Assembly: GCF_000350225.1 (NCBI RefSeq)
Contig: NW_005178804.1
Span: 1 to 64,000, forward strand
From: Chondrus crispus
Taxonomy: Eukaryota; Rhodophyta; Florideophyceae; Gigartinales; Gigartinaceae
Direction of reading: 5' to 3'
Length of the DNA: 64,000 bases
Within the stretch, counting starts at the first letter, position 1. Every line of letters starts with the position of its first letter. Made by a program: the position numbers and the translations under genes. Under the pieces are notes generated by a model. It saw only the letters and a list, made by a program, of their open reading frames with translations, had not been told where the DNA came from and did no database searches. Shown here piece by piece: positions 43,601-54,237 of the stretch.

Positions 43601-44797
43601 CGCTGTGGCAACCACAGTTGGTCCTGCAGTAACGCGGCATTTCTCATTTTCAAATGACACTTGCAAACCCTTTGAAACCATTTGGCTAACAGACAGTAGC
43701 GAGTATCCGAAATCAGGGACATGCAAAACGTTTGACAATTTGCAAGGATGGGGACTACCGTTGACGTTCAACATGAATTCTACCTCGCCGCGACCAGCGA
43801 CATTAGCTTTAGCCTTCGTGCCCATCTCGACTGATCCAGATTGCATCTGTTCATACGTAACGAACAAAGAGCAATCAAACGTAATGTGAGCGCTGCAACC
43901 GGAATCGACAAGCCATGACCTTGCGTTTGCAGCCCTCTTTTCTGGAGTGGAAGTCGAAAGCAAGCAAGTAAAGTCACTCTCCGCAAAGGCAGCAGTAGAA
44001 TTGTCATCTCGAGAAACGAATGCACTTGGCTTTAAGCCAGTGTTGCGTGACCGAAACCCATCTGCCGGTGCAGGTCGGCGCCCATTCACGTCCTTGCCCC
44101 AGCAACGAGCTGCAGTATGCCCATGTCTATTGCAATTCGTACATTTCATATCGCGTCGAATAGGCATACGATTGACAAGTGCAGGTGCATGTGGTGATGA
44201 AGCAGAAGCGGTCTTCATGCTTTCTCGTTGTTCTTCTTGCAGCACACGACTCTTCACAAACTCGAGTCCAAACACTTTATCCTCATTGCCAAGTGCGTCA
44301 AGAGCAACAATCAAGTTATCGAATCGTGGAGGCAAGCCATTCAACACAGCCATTGCAATTTCTTTATCGTCAATCTCAACACTCATTGACTGCAATCTGG
44401 CAGCAAGTTGCTTCCCACGATTGATGAACACGAGCACTTTCTCGGATGGGAGCATGGATACAGTGTAAAAGTCGCAACGGGCGGCAAGTTTGTTGAGCAA
44501 AGTATGACGCTCAAACACATTCAGAATTGCTTCCCATGTCTCTTTCGCACTGCTACACCCTCGCACGTGTTGCAAGTAGTCATCCGAGAGCGTGAGTCCG
44601 ATGACTGCCTTTGCTTTTGCGTCACCACGGATCCATTTTCTCCGGTCATCTGACGTCGCATTCTCCGGGATATCATCAAAAACGTATTGATCGACATCTC
44701 GGAGAGCAAGCAGTAGCTGGATTTTCTGCTTCCAGATGTAAAAGTTAGATGCGGTCAGCTTCTCGATTCTGACCGATCCAGAGCTTTGGTCATCCAT
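40687..44797 (-). pseudogene. Copia-Y Gag-Pol, one frameshift
   Basis: ATG at 44797 (MDDQSSGSVRIEKL). Zinc knuckle, protease WLVDSGCSAHIT, integrase DDE motifs, RT YVDD and RNase H are all present. A run of seven T (minus strand, near 41752-41758), one longer than the matching TTTCTTA region of copy 1, shifts the frame inside the RT palm after KVDDF and before YVDD. The protein is therefore split into an N part of about 1,017 residues and a C part. Otherwise nearly identical to copy 1; keeps WLRQ where copy 1 has RLRQ. A homopolymer sequencing error would restore a full ORF and should be considered. Confidence 0.93.
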
Positions 44798-45921
44798 TTC
44801 GCCGAATGGATGTACCCTTCGAGTATACAAGGTCTTCTGTTCCGGGATCCCAAGCCGTTAACCGATAGTCAACACAATGGCAAGCCCACCCGTATAAGAA
44901 GTTTGTAGCGATTACTCGGAAACGTTCTTGGTGCTTGTTCCCGGCGGAGTGGAACAAGCGTATTCTTCTTAAAAATGCCTTAGGGCGCTACCCCTGTATG
45001 TCGGCCAGTGCGGGTCTTTCGACTGTGAACTAAATCAAACGTGCCACGAGTAAGCACAACACTTTGCCTGTAGACGAACCAGGACTTTTGGTCACTACCG
45101 CGAACGGTCCCTGCAACCGAAATCGGCTTGTCCAAACTTGATACGGTACTACCCCAATGAGGTTTCCCACAACACAAGAATGAAACTGCCTTCGTCGTAC
45201 TCGTGTGATTTGTTCACAATCACGCCTAGGGTCACCCTCTTCCGTGCGAACTTAATCAAGGTACGCGACCTTATACACGTATAGTGAGAGGTTCAGTGTT
45301 TAGGCACGTATTCTCTTCACCCAGGGGACCGAAGTCGTACCTATAGGGCTAATACCGAGAGCGTTACCCACACCGCCGACGCACCTCCAGAAGGCAGAGT
45401 GCGGATCGACTAGACCAGTACAATGTGATCCTCCCCGAGGATCAGTGTTTCGTCTCTCGACGATTCTTGGTCGGACCCTCGCTCAAGTCAGATTTCCAAT
45501 GGCACAAGCCTTTCACCAAGAGCGAGGGTATCGGCAGCTACGACGATCACCGGCGTGATCGAAGGGCAGTCTTCTTGGATTGATATGGTACGTTGGCGAC
45601 TAGGGACTACACCCACAGCTCACACAACGATTGCCAAGACCAAGCTGCAACAGACACGAAGAAGATCCACCAAGTTGAAACGACAGCAGGTAGACGGAGA
45701 CGAACGACCAAGATGACAACGACAGCAAGTAGACGGCGATAGAACAAAACAAACGACGGCGGCGATGAAAACGGGGGCGGAAACGACAGCAAAAACCAAA
45801 ACGAGAACGACAGCGGAGACCAAAACGAGAACGACAGCAGAAACAAACACGAAAACGGCAGCAGAAACTGAGAACGAGCACTCACACAGCGGAATAATAA
45901 CGTTGAACTGAGCCCATAACC
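44798..45921 (-). other. Copia-Y copy 2 leader and primer site
   Basis: Contains the 65-nt shared block (44839-44903, inverted), the polypyrimidine tract (purine-rich on the plus strand, 45660-45880) and GGTTATGGGCTCAG at the LTR edge. No gene seen. Confidence 0.7.
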
Positions 45922-46859
45922 TACTGGAAGGTCAGCGGGGCAAAGGGAAATCGAAGGACGGTTGATGAGGTGAAGTTGAAGGATTGGGTACCGATTTACT
46001 TTGAGTCGCCAACTTCTGGCACTACTTATACACTTCTGCAATCTTCTAGAACTCTACTACCGAACACTACGACACACATACTACAAATGTATTGGCTCTA
46101 ACACATGTGCCCGTCTTGCTACTCAGCCAAACTGGCGATGGCCCAACAAACATAACAGAAAACCGCCTTACGAATTAGCACTGTCATGACGGAGAAATTA
46201 GTAAAGCAGTACAACAAAGCACAGCAAAGCACAAATTCCCTTACTATTCCAAATCCAGCGTGGCACAAATTCGTAAGGCACGTTTACAGCTCACACGTTG
46301 CCTTACGAATTCAAATCAATCCTGCAAGGACTGTTTACAGCGCACACGTTGCCTTATGAATCTGAATCTCTCGTGAGGTCCTGTCCACTGTCAATTACAA
46401 CAGTGCACATTTTGCCTTACGAATTCAAAACTCGCGCAACGGTATCTTTGTGTCCTGCTGTACCCGTGCTGCACTCCATGGACGCGGTAAACCTTTGGCA
46501 CGTGCCAGGCACCCGCCACCAAGGTTCTACACTTTGTCTGTAAGACTGCAGGCGTACTGTACGCGTCCGACAGTGTAATGAGGACATGTGTCCAGGTCAT
46601 ACACGTGTCGGGCGGAGAAAATGAAACATGCTCAGATTGTACTGTACACCGCAACCGTGTACATATTTCACACGTGTACACGCTGAAAACCAAACTTGCT
46701 CCTGAAGTACTGTAGAGTGCAACGGTGTACAGAAATCACACGTGTACACGTAGAAAATCAACCTTGCTCAGCTCGTCACGCGGAGTGTTTTCATTTTACA
46801 CGTGTCATACCTGTCGTCGTGTGTCATGCATATCAGCATGTGGTCGTAGAATTACAACA
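45922..46859 (-). repeat. Copia-Y copy 2, 5' LTR
   Basis: 938 bp, TGTTGTAATTC...CTTCCAGTA. Confidence 0.93.
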
Positions 46860-47970
46860 GAAAGTGGACTTTTGGAGGGTTATGCAAATTTGCATAAATG
46901 CCGAAAATTTGCATTTGGCCCGAACCGTTATAGGGCTACACAGGCAATACTGCAAATCTATTGCGTGTCGGTTCGAATGCTGCAATTCTATTGGTCTGTT
47001 ATTGTCCACTTATATGCAGTCATGCTGGTGATATATCTTGAATGATCGGTATACGTTTTAATTACATCATTTCGGGGGTTTCAAGTTGTTCACCATGGTT
47101 GTAATGGGTAATTACGTGTGGCCTTGGCGCTGGACACTTGTGTGCGGTGTACACATGTACACATCGCCAGGTTGCTGCGTGTACGTACACTTGTACACGT
47201 CGTCTACATACGGTCCGGCGCGTGTCCGAGCACAGTACATGTGAATTAAAAGTACAACAAGTATTTCTCGCAAGAGACATGTACTTACGTGAGTATTCAG
47301 TGTACGCGTCACGCTGTATGCGACCCTTGCATCAGCATGCGCCGTTGTACTACACTCTCGTCAGCATGCGACGTTGTACTGTGCTCTCGTTATGGTGCAC
47401 CGTTGGATGCAAGTTGATGACAGTACTCGTGTGGTGCACATCGGATATCACGTGAGATGTGTAGAAAGTCTGGATGCACATTGTTGCTATCCGTGATAGT
47501 TGTCTGGCAGTGTGTACCGAAATTAGTAAGGTACGAAACAAGGGCATGTATGGGGACTGAGATATGACAGGACTTTGGGTTGTTGGAAATAGAGAGATGC
47601 CAAGTTGTTCATTGTGCAAGAATATATTCTGTCATGTCTGGATGCAGATTAGTAAGGTGTGAAACGATTGCATGCATAGGGCCATGGTTTACAGTCACTC
47701 GAAATGTGTAGAAACTGTTGTGCACTGATAGTCAATAGTCAATTCGTAAGGTGGAAATAGAACAGTGTGGACGGGCCAGAAGAGGACCGCGCTTGGTCGT
47801 GCATATGGTGAGTACGGTTTACCAGGTGCCAAAGTAATGGGATAGTGTAACACTCAAAGTGTATAAGTATCGCCGAAAGACGGCTCCAAGTAAACCTCGG
47901 TACCAACTCCTTCACTCACACACATCAACCTGCCCTCCTTCTTTCCCTTGCCTCTCCAAACCTACCATTA
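46860..47970 (+). repeat. Copia-X 3' LTR (subtype 2), second part
   Basis: Resumes with the duplicated GAAAG and continues to CTACCATTA. Together with 39593-39737 it gives 1,251 bp, the same length as the LTR at 29389-30639. Confidence 0.9.
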
Positions 47971-48132
47971 GAACGACGGCAAGAACGAGAGCGACAACGA
48001 CAGCGAGAAGACCAGCGGAAACAACGACGAGAAACGGCAGCGAAAACGACAGCGACAACGACGGCAGAAACAACGGAACGAAAACGACAGACTCATGCAG
48101 TGAAACGACAGCGAGGGACTGGGCCCATAACC
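47971..48132 (-). other. Copia-X leader fragment and primer site, inverted
   Basis: Minus strand: GGTTATGGGCCCAG (48132-48119, perfect to initiator tRNA-Met) and about 145 bp of polypyrimidine leader, cut where the end of the plus-strand Copia-X LTR meets it. Confidence 0.85.
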
Positions 48133-49395
48133 TAATGGTAGGTTCGGAGGGGCAAGGGAAAGAAGGAAGGCAGGTTGATGTGTGTGAGTGAAGGAGTTGG
48201 TACCGAGGTTTACTTTGAAGCCGTTTTCCTGCGATACTTATACACTTCGAGTGCTACACTATCGCTCTACTCCGACTCCCAGTAAACCATACTCTACTAT
48301 GCGCGACCAAGCGCGGTCCTCTTGTGGCCCGACCATACTGTTCGATTTCCACCTTACGAATCGATTCGTAACTATTAGCTCACAACTATTTCTACACATT
48401 CCAAATGACTGTAAACCATGGCCCTATGCATGCAACTGTTTCACACCTTACTAATCTGCATCCAGTCATGCCAGACTTCATTGTTGTGCAACGAATAACT
48501 TGGCACTTGTCTATTTCCAACAACGCAAACGTCTTTCATATCACAATCGCCATACGTATCCTTGTTTCTCACCTTACTAATTTCGCCAAGCACTGTCAGA
48601 TAATTATGGCAAGTTATAACAATGTGCATCCAGACTTTCTACACAACTCACATGAGAATACGTGTAAATCACACGAGTACTGTCATGAACTTGCATCCAA
48701 CGGCGCACCATGACGAGAGCACAGTGCAACGGCGCGTGCTCACGCAAGACTCGCATACAGCGTGACGCGTACACAGAATAATCGCACAACTGTATTCCTC
48801 TCGCGATAAGTACTTGTTGTACTTTTGATTCACATGTACTGTACTCGGACACGCGCAGGATCGCAAACAGTCTGACAATGTAAAACTGTAAACCCTCATG
48901 TGCATACACCTGGATGCGTGTACATGTGTACGTACACGAATCCACCTGGCGACGTGTACATGTGTACACGGGATACATGTGTCCCGCCCGGGGGCCCCAT
49001 GCAATTACCCATTACAACCATGGCAAACCACTTGAAACCCCCAAAACAACGTAATTATGGCATATACAGGCCATTTAAAGTACATCACAAGGCCAATGAC
49101 GCACACGTGGACAACGCTCGACCAATAGATTTGCAGCATTAGACCTGAGGGCCAATAGAATTGCAGTATTTCCTGTGTAGTCTATAGTGCTACGGGCCAA
49201 GGTTCCACTTGGCAAAACTATGCAAATTTGCATGACCCTCCGAGAGGCCACTTTCGTCCCCGGAACCCCAAAATCTGGGATTTTACACGTTTCATGTCGT
49301 GATATGGGTAAGAGTGCCCGGACCGTGCAGTCATGTACACGTGTCACTCGATTTTGACCTTTTCAGATAACAGCATGTGGTCGCACATTTTCAAT
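48133..49395 (-). repeat. Copia-X LTR, subtype 1, inverted
   Basis: About 1,263 bp, very close to 2918-4181. On the minus strand it starts ATTGAAAATG directly after Copia-X pol sequence and ends CTACCATTA before the primer site. Confidence 0.9.
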
Positions 49396-49453
49396 TGTAT
49401 GCTCGCCTCGAGGACCGCTCTTTTGGGATGACAGATCGAGTGGCTTTGCCGTG
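49396..49453 (-). pseudogene. Copia-X outer copy: short integrase segment
   Basis: 58 bp of minus-strand pol encoding ATRSVIPKERSSRRA-like residues. It lies between the 39-kb block and Gypsy-G1 and links 10036 (downstream codons) with 63636 (upstream codons) of one Copia-X reading frame. Confidence 0.8.
49449..49453. repeat. Target-site duplication of Gypsy-G1, left (CCGTG)
   Basis: CCGTG here and CCGTA at 63636-63640. The uninterrupted pol has CCGTA, so one base has changed on the left. Confidence 0.8.
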
Positions 49454-50124
49454 TGTAGTATAACCCCCCCCTGGGGCTTTATTTTAGATTAGATCAACTC
49501 AGAATCGGATCGGTTACTGTAGAGCTCGATGCTCTACAGTACCACCACGTGTAACCCCGAGTACAGGGGGCGCACGTGTACACGTGTACGCGCGGGACCG
49601 AAGAGCGCACACACACACGTGTACTGTCAGCCCCGATGGGTGACAGTATTACAGTGTCGACCGACCGCTACAGTACGTCGCTACAGTACATCGGTACTGT
49701 ACTATTATGATAGGTTATTATGTACATTAAATATGGAGCGGACCGGCGGCGGTGGAGGAGGACAAGCACGGACTTGTCACCCACCGACCGTCAAGGTCCG
49801 ACTTCCCGCTTATTCTAAGGTAGCGTTCGCTAACTACCTTAGAGCGGCACCGAGCGCGGGTTGAGGACGCGCGCGGTACGCCCACGAGCCGGCTCCGCCT
49901 CCGCCCGTCGGTACTGGATCGTCACCCAGTACCGCGCCGGGGCGTCGAGGCGTCGAACCGCTCGCGCGTACCGGCGTCCTCCCCGTTCCCGCTCTACCAC
50001 GCTACCCGGGCCCGCTGCCCGGTGCCGTTAGCTGGTGTCCCGCTTCACCCCCGTCTTCCCGTTCGGACGGGGTCTACGTCGAGCTGTGCATACACCCCTC
50101 TCCGTTGGGGGTGTTTATGCTACA
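49454..50124 (+). repeat. Gypsy-G1 5' LTR
   Basis: TGTAGTATAAC...TTTATGCTACA, 671 bp. It contains perfect hairpins at 49515-49541 (11-bp arms, loop TCGAT), 49814-49843 (10 bp) and 49909-49934 (9 bp), repeated TACAGTAC and CACGTGT motifs, and a TTAAATA core-promoter candidate near 49729 that is kept in G2. Confidence 0.93.
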
Positions 50125-50144
50125 GTGGTCTCCCGACCTAGAAG
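50125..50144 (+). other. Gypsy-G1 primer-binding site candidate
   Basis: After the LTR and one spacer base the sequence TGGTCTCCCGACC begins with the TGG expected for pairing with a tRNA 3' CCA end. G2 has the same sequence. The tRNA species cannot be named from here. Confidence 0.5.
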
Positions 50145-50809
50145 ACCCTGGAGTCCGATCTCCGAGAAGACTTCCGCTTCCCTCCGCGAACCGATCGCGT
50201 CGAGATGAGCCAAGAGTTTGAGCCCTCGATCCGCTCCGAAGCGGCGGATCTGAGTCCGGCCGCTGTGCAGTCCCCATTTGCCCCGTCGGGCGACGGCGAC
50301 GCAGGTCCTCGTGACCGCGAACCGTCGCTCGGATCCTCCGAGGAAAGAGCGGCGGCGATGTTCGAACGCATAGCCGAATACATCGAGGAAGTCCGTACTT
50401 CCCTTCGGATCGATGTATCGGACCATGTATACACTCGATGCATGGCCGAACTCCGCTCCCTGCGTGAAGGGAGGTTCGATAGAGTGACGCAGTCCTTAGA
50501 GAATCTCCGAGCACTGATCGACGAGTTACACTCGCGGATCGTGCTCGTCGAAGACTCCCGTTTCGCCTCGCCCGGACCGTCCGGGCAAGGTCGTCCTGAG
50601 AGGCCGACCTCGGTGAGACGACCCGAGGACCGAACCTCTCCGTCCGCAGAGCAATTGGGTGCGTTCGCGCACCTCTCCGCTGAACTCGACGCCACTCGTC
50701 GGCGTGCTCGTGACATGGAACGTACCATGGCCGAAAGGCTACCCGGTGCCCCCTCGAGAGGGCCCGGTGGTACCGTACCTCCGAGCGCCGCCGCCCCCGA
50801 GGGTTGGCG

Positions 50810-50835
50810 TCCGACTGGTGCCGCTACCAGTCGGA
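50810..50835. repeat. Covarying hairpin 1 in Gypsy-G1 gag
   Basis: TCCGACTGGT-gccgct-ACCAGTCGGA, 10-bp arms. The same place in G2 is GCCCGACTGGTG/CACCAGTCGGGC (27214-27241, 12 bp) and GACTGGT/ACCAGTC (27603-27622). The outer T-A pair of G1 is C-G in G2. Confidence 0.9.
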
Positions 50836-50890
50836 CTGCAGAAGGAAGCCGTCCTCCGATAGACGCGAACTTCGCGTCTGAGACCCAAGC

Positions 50891-50922
50891 CTTGCCGCCT
50901 ATCGCCGGAAGTAGGCGGCAAG
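50891..50922. repeat. Covarying hairpin 2 in Gypsy-G1 gag
   Basis: CTTGCCGCCTA/TAGGCGGCAAG, 11-bp arms. G2 has TGCCGCATGTC/GACATGCGGCA (27131-27158) and CTGCCGCATGC/GCATGCGGCAG (27515-27543). The inner three pairs differ on both arms. Confidence 0.9.
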
Positions 50923-50977
50923 TGGACCGCGTATCGTACGCGGACGAAAAGGACCGTGGAGGAGCCGCCCGCGGATC

Positions 50978-50997
50978 CGGAGAACCGATGTTCTCCG
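50978..50997. repeat. Covarying hairpin 3 in Gypsy-G1 gag
   Basis: CGGAGAAC-cgat-GTTCTCCG. G2 has CGGAGAAC-gtgg-GTTCTCCG (27439-27458) and AGAGAA-tcgg-TTCTCT (27057-27072), a G-C to A-T pair swap. Confidence 0.88.
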
Positions 50998-52914
50998 TTG
51001 ATCCCCGCTGGGGCGGCTACCCGCCGGCGAGTTACGCCGAGCATCCAGGTCCGGTAGACGTCCGTACGCTACCGGTTACCTCCTTCGGCACGCTGGGTCC
51101 CGCTGAACCCGGGCTCGAGCCGGTACATACGATGATCCAAGAGTTCAGCGCCGTTGCTGACTATCGTATGTACCGCTTGGATAACACCTCGAGGCTCGTT
51201 ACCTCGGGTGACGCGGGACGGATCGCGAAGTACGTCCAACGCTGTCGGGGGATCCGTCCCACGATGCGCAGCTTCGACGGTACCGACCCGATCCAGCTGT
51301 TGCCGTTCTTGAAGGATATCCGAATCACCTTCAACTCGCAACACCTGACCGAAGGTGTTGCGGTACGAGTCCTCGCGCACTTCCTCGAGCGCGACGCGGA
51401 GCGCCTGTATACGAGTTATACGATGCGTGGCCTCCGCGCCGGCCAGCTCCACGACGACGTGAGCTGGCCGGGGCTCGTGAATCAATTCTTAAAACGCTAC
51501 CTCACGGACGACGTGTTAGGTGAAGCGTACGACGCTGTCACTACGGCGCGACAGCAATCGCATGAGACGGAAAGCACGTTTGCTGACCGACTCGAGACTG
51601 CCGCGTACCGATGCACGGCAGTCTTCTCCGAACAGTCCCTCGCGCACTACTTCGTGCGGGGACTTGCACCGGCAACCCGTGCCGCAGTATCCGAAACTGT
51701 ACAAAGGCTGCCAGGCAGTCAGAAGACCGATCTTCCGACCATTCGCCGTATCGCCACGGCGGAAGGTACAACGTACCGCGCTCGGCGCGGTTTACCTCTG
51801 CCGGATTCGAAACCGGCAGGGAGGGCTGGCAGGACTACGAAGTCCGCCGCGACAAGTTCGCCCGCCTCGACCCTCCATATCGGGGAGGATGAGTGGCAGG
51901 CCGACCCTGTCCTCATTACGCAAGGACCAGGGCCCGTGGAGGCACGAACCCGCTCACCAATGTCGACCGGAACGACATCGAGTTACGCGACCGCATTCGC
52001 GGCCACTCCGAGAGTGGCAAGGGGCACGGACCCCCGCGTCGCCGAGCTCGATATCTCGAGTCGAGATAGGGGAAGCGAGCGCCTCGCGTGCCCCTCCTCA
52101 CCGATGAGGAGGCGCGGCACGCGGCGACCTTCGCTTCAACGGACGGCAGCGCGTACGTGTGCTGGCTATGCCGTACGTACGGGCATGCCATGTACGCGTG
52201 CCCGTTCCTGTCGCCGGAACAACGAATGTTCACGGCGTACAGGAACTACCGCTACCAGATGGAGACGCGCCCCGGTGCGCGTAATCTCCTCCGGCAAGCG
52301 GTGGGCGAGGGCCGTCCCCCGCGTCAAGGTTTCCCGATCCGAACGGGTGGGGGCGCACGCTTCGCCCCCCGTGGAGGCGGGTACCGTCGTAACGAAGTCG
52401 ACCGTCGGGATCGACCCGCCTATCGTCAGGCGGACACAAGGTACCCCCGACAAGGAGAAAGAGGGGACCGAGACCGTTCTCGGTTACCCCAACAGGTACA
52501 AAATGCGATAATGTACCTGCAAGACTGGGTAGAGGATCCGTACCCTCTACCCACGGAGGGTCACGAAGGAGAGCCGACTCGCTTCGTCCCCCATATCCTG
52601 CGACGACCGGACGCCGCAGGTCAAGGCCCGGAAGTACCGGAGTACTTCGCCAAGGCCGCCGAGCCGCAGTGGGGGAATCGTCCCGACCCACGCGACCGGC
52701 TACCGGAAGAGGACCTGGCCGTCGATAGCCAGGAGGTTAGCTCCGATAGCACGGGTAGTTCGAAAAAAGGGTAAAGACGGTTACGTACACGCGGTCGCGT
52801 GAGCCGTCTCTTCCCCACGAACTAGACCCGACCCCGCGTGCTCGCCAAGGACACGGGGGGTATTGTCCGATAATACATCCCCCGCTTCCGGAGGCGGGCA
52901 CGGGAGCTCCTGTA

Positions 52915-54237
52915 ATGCCGATACAGGAGGGAGCGCACGTCGAGGCCTCCGAAGGCCCGACGTTAGGAGAACAAGACACCGGGACAGCCGACGTCCCGGT
53001 GAGGCGTAACGATGGCGACGGGGGCAACGACGACCGAAAAGATTCGGTCGACCCCCTGACTCCCGCGAGCCCAAGGTCGCCGGAGAGAGGTCCGTGTCGT
53101 ACGGACTCGAGTAATCCGAGGGGCGTCACTGATCCGCGGACGCCCCAAGGAAGGGGGAGAAGGAAACGCAAGCGGGGCCAGCACCGAAACCGAAGGCCCC
53201 GGCGGAACGACCTCACCGATAAGGTCGCCCCGAAGGTTGTCGACGGCGTCATTTGCCTTATGACGTCGAAGATCTACAACGTCCTCGGCTCGATAGCCAC
53301 AGAGGGAAATGCATTTAAACCCCGCACGATCGCTGTTGATACGTGCTCGGGGTATAATCTGGTGAGGAAGGCCGACCTTCCCCCCGATTGGACGCGTTAC
53401 GTCGTGCACGACGCACCTCTGCCACGATTGGCAGGCGCGAATAGCAACCCCCTCAAGCTTTCGGCCGTCGTCCGCCTGGCGGTGCGGTTGAGGAACACGG
53501 TGTTCCGAATTCCGTTCGTAGTCGCGGACCAGCTCGCCGTGCCGGTCCTTCTCGGCACGGCCTTCATCGATACGCACGTGCGGTGTATCGACATCGAAGC
53601 TCAACGAATGGAGCTACGCCAAGGCGGTTCCGTCGCCATCGTTGACGGAAAGGGGGAATCGACTCCCCCTACCAGGCGACACGGGCGACACACGGGTCGG
53701 CCAGACGTACGCGAGGAGGCCCCGCAAGCGATCCGAATCGCCCGCTGGGTTACCATCCCCGCGATGTCACAAGCCCGCGTGCGTGTGACAACCGCGGGGA
53801 GGGGCCTCGTGTTCCTGGAACCCAAGCCCTCACTCCAACACCGACATGGAGTGAGGCTGACGAATGGCGTCGCGGAGGTCCTACCGAATCAGACCTTCGA
53901 CGTCATCGTCGCGAATTTCTCACGACGAGAAAGAAGGCTTCCGAAGCACACCGTCGTGGGATACGCGAAGCGCAACCCCCTCGCGATCCTCACTCCCGAA
54001 CGTAAGGTCGCCGAGGGGATCGCGCACGCGCTACACCTGACCGACTTGACCGATCAAGTCGGTGGGGTAGGAGTTGGCCGATCCAACTCCGACGATAAGA
54101 CCACCGTCGGGGGACCCGGTCGAACGGTCACCTTTAGGCCAACCGACGGCGAGGGGTACTGTACTCCCCCAGCAAAAGGATCCCGAAAATCCACCGATGG
54201 ATTGGGAAAAAGAGATCGACCTGTCATACATCGATGA
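52915..54237 (+). CDS. Gypsy-G1 protease region
   Basis: ATG at 52915, in a frame different from Gag and separated from it by 140 bp. A basic stretch (RRKRKRGQHRNRRPRR) precedes the protease, whose active site reads AVDTCSGYNLV (near 53330) in place of the usual DTGA/DSGA. The partner strand VPVLLGTAFIDTHV follows near 53540. The conserved VAEGIAHALHLTDLTD (near 54010) ends the recognisable part. The frame overlaps the Pol frame by about 165 nt and is offset +1 from it. The protease would mature Gag and Pol. Whether it starts at this ATG or by recoding from Gag is not clear. Confidence 0.75.
   Translation: MPIQEGAHVEASEGPTLGEQDTGTADVPVRRNDGDGGNDDRKDSVDPLTPASPRSPERGPCRTDSSNPRGVTDPRTPQGRGRRKRKRGQHRNRRPRRNDLTDKVAPKVVDGVICLMTSKIYNVLGSIATEGNAFKPRTIAVDTCSGYNLVRKADLPPDWTRYVVHDAPLPRLAGANSNPLKLSAVVRLAVRLRNTVFRIPFVVADQLAVPVLLGTAFIDTHVRCIDIEAQRMELRQGGSVAIVDGKGESTPPTRRHGRHTGRPDVREEAPQAIRIARWVTIPAMSQARVRVTTAGRGLVFLEPKPSLQHRHGVRLTNGVAEVLPNQTFDVIVANFSRRERRLPKHTVVGYAKRNPLAILTPERKVAEGIAHALHLTDLTDQVGGVGVGRSNSDDKTTVGGPGRTVTFRPTDGEGYCTPPAKGSRKSTDGLGKRDRPVIHR

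Larger units (their letters stand above)
39738..46859 (-). mobile_element. Copia-Y copy 2, full-length, young insertion
   Basis: Minus-strand element with two 938-bp LTRs (39738-40675 and 45922-46859), perfect 5-bp target duplication GAAAG, primer site at 45908-45921 (one mismatch), leader and gag-pol. The LTRs differ at about four positions by eye, so this is among the most recent insertions in the window. Confidence 0.95.
50205..52774 (+). pseudogene. Gypsy-G1 Gag, one-base frameshift before the zinc knuckle
   Basis: ATG at 50205 (MSQEFEPSIRSEAADLSP). The N part is acidic and proline-rich. The capsid-like core includes DGTDPIQLLPFLKDI, LPFLERD-like helices and YFVRGLAPATRAAVSETVQRLPG (near 51650-51720). 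The zinc knuckle CWLCRTYGHAMYAC (near 52160-52200) lies in another frame than the start. Comparison with G2, where DISHRD and PHLTDEEA are in one frame, shows a one-base loss near 52065-52090. Through the shift Gag would be about 856 residues and end at 52774; as written it runs into wrong-frame sequence to 52511. Gag packages RNA in cytoplasmic particles. Confidence 0.85.
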
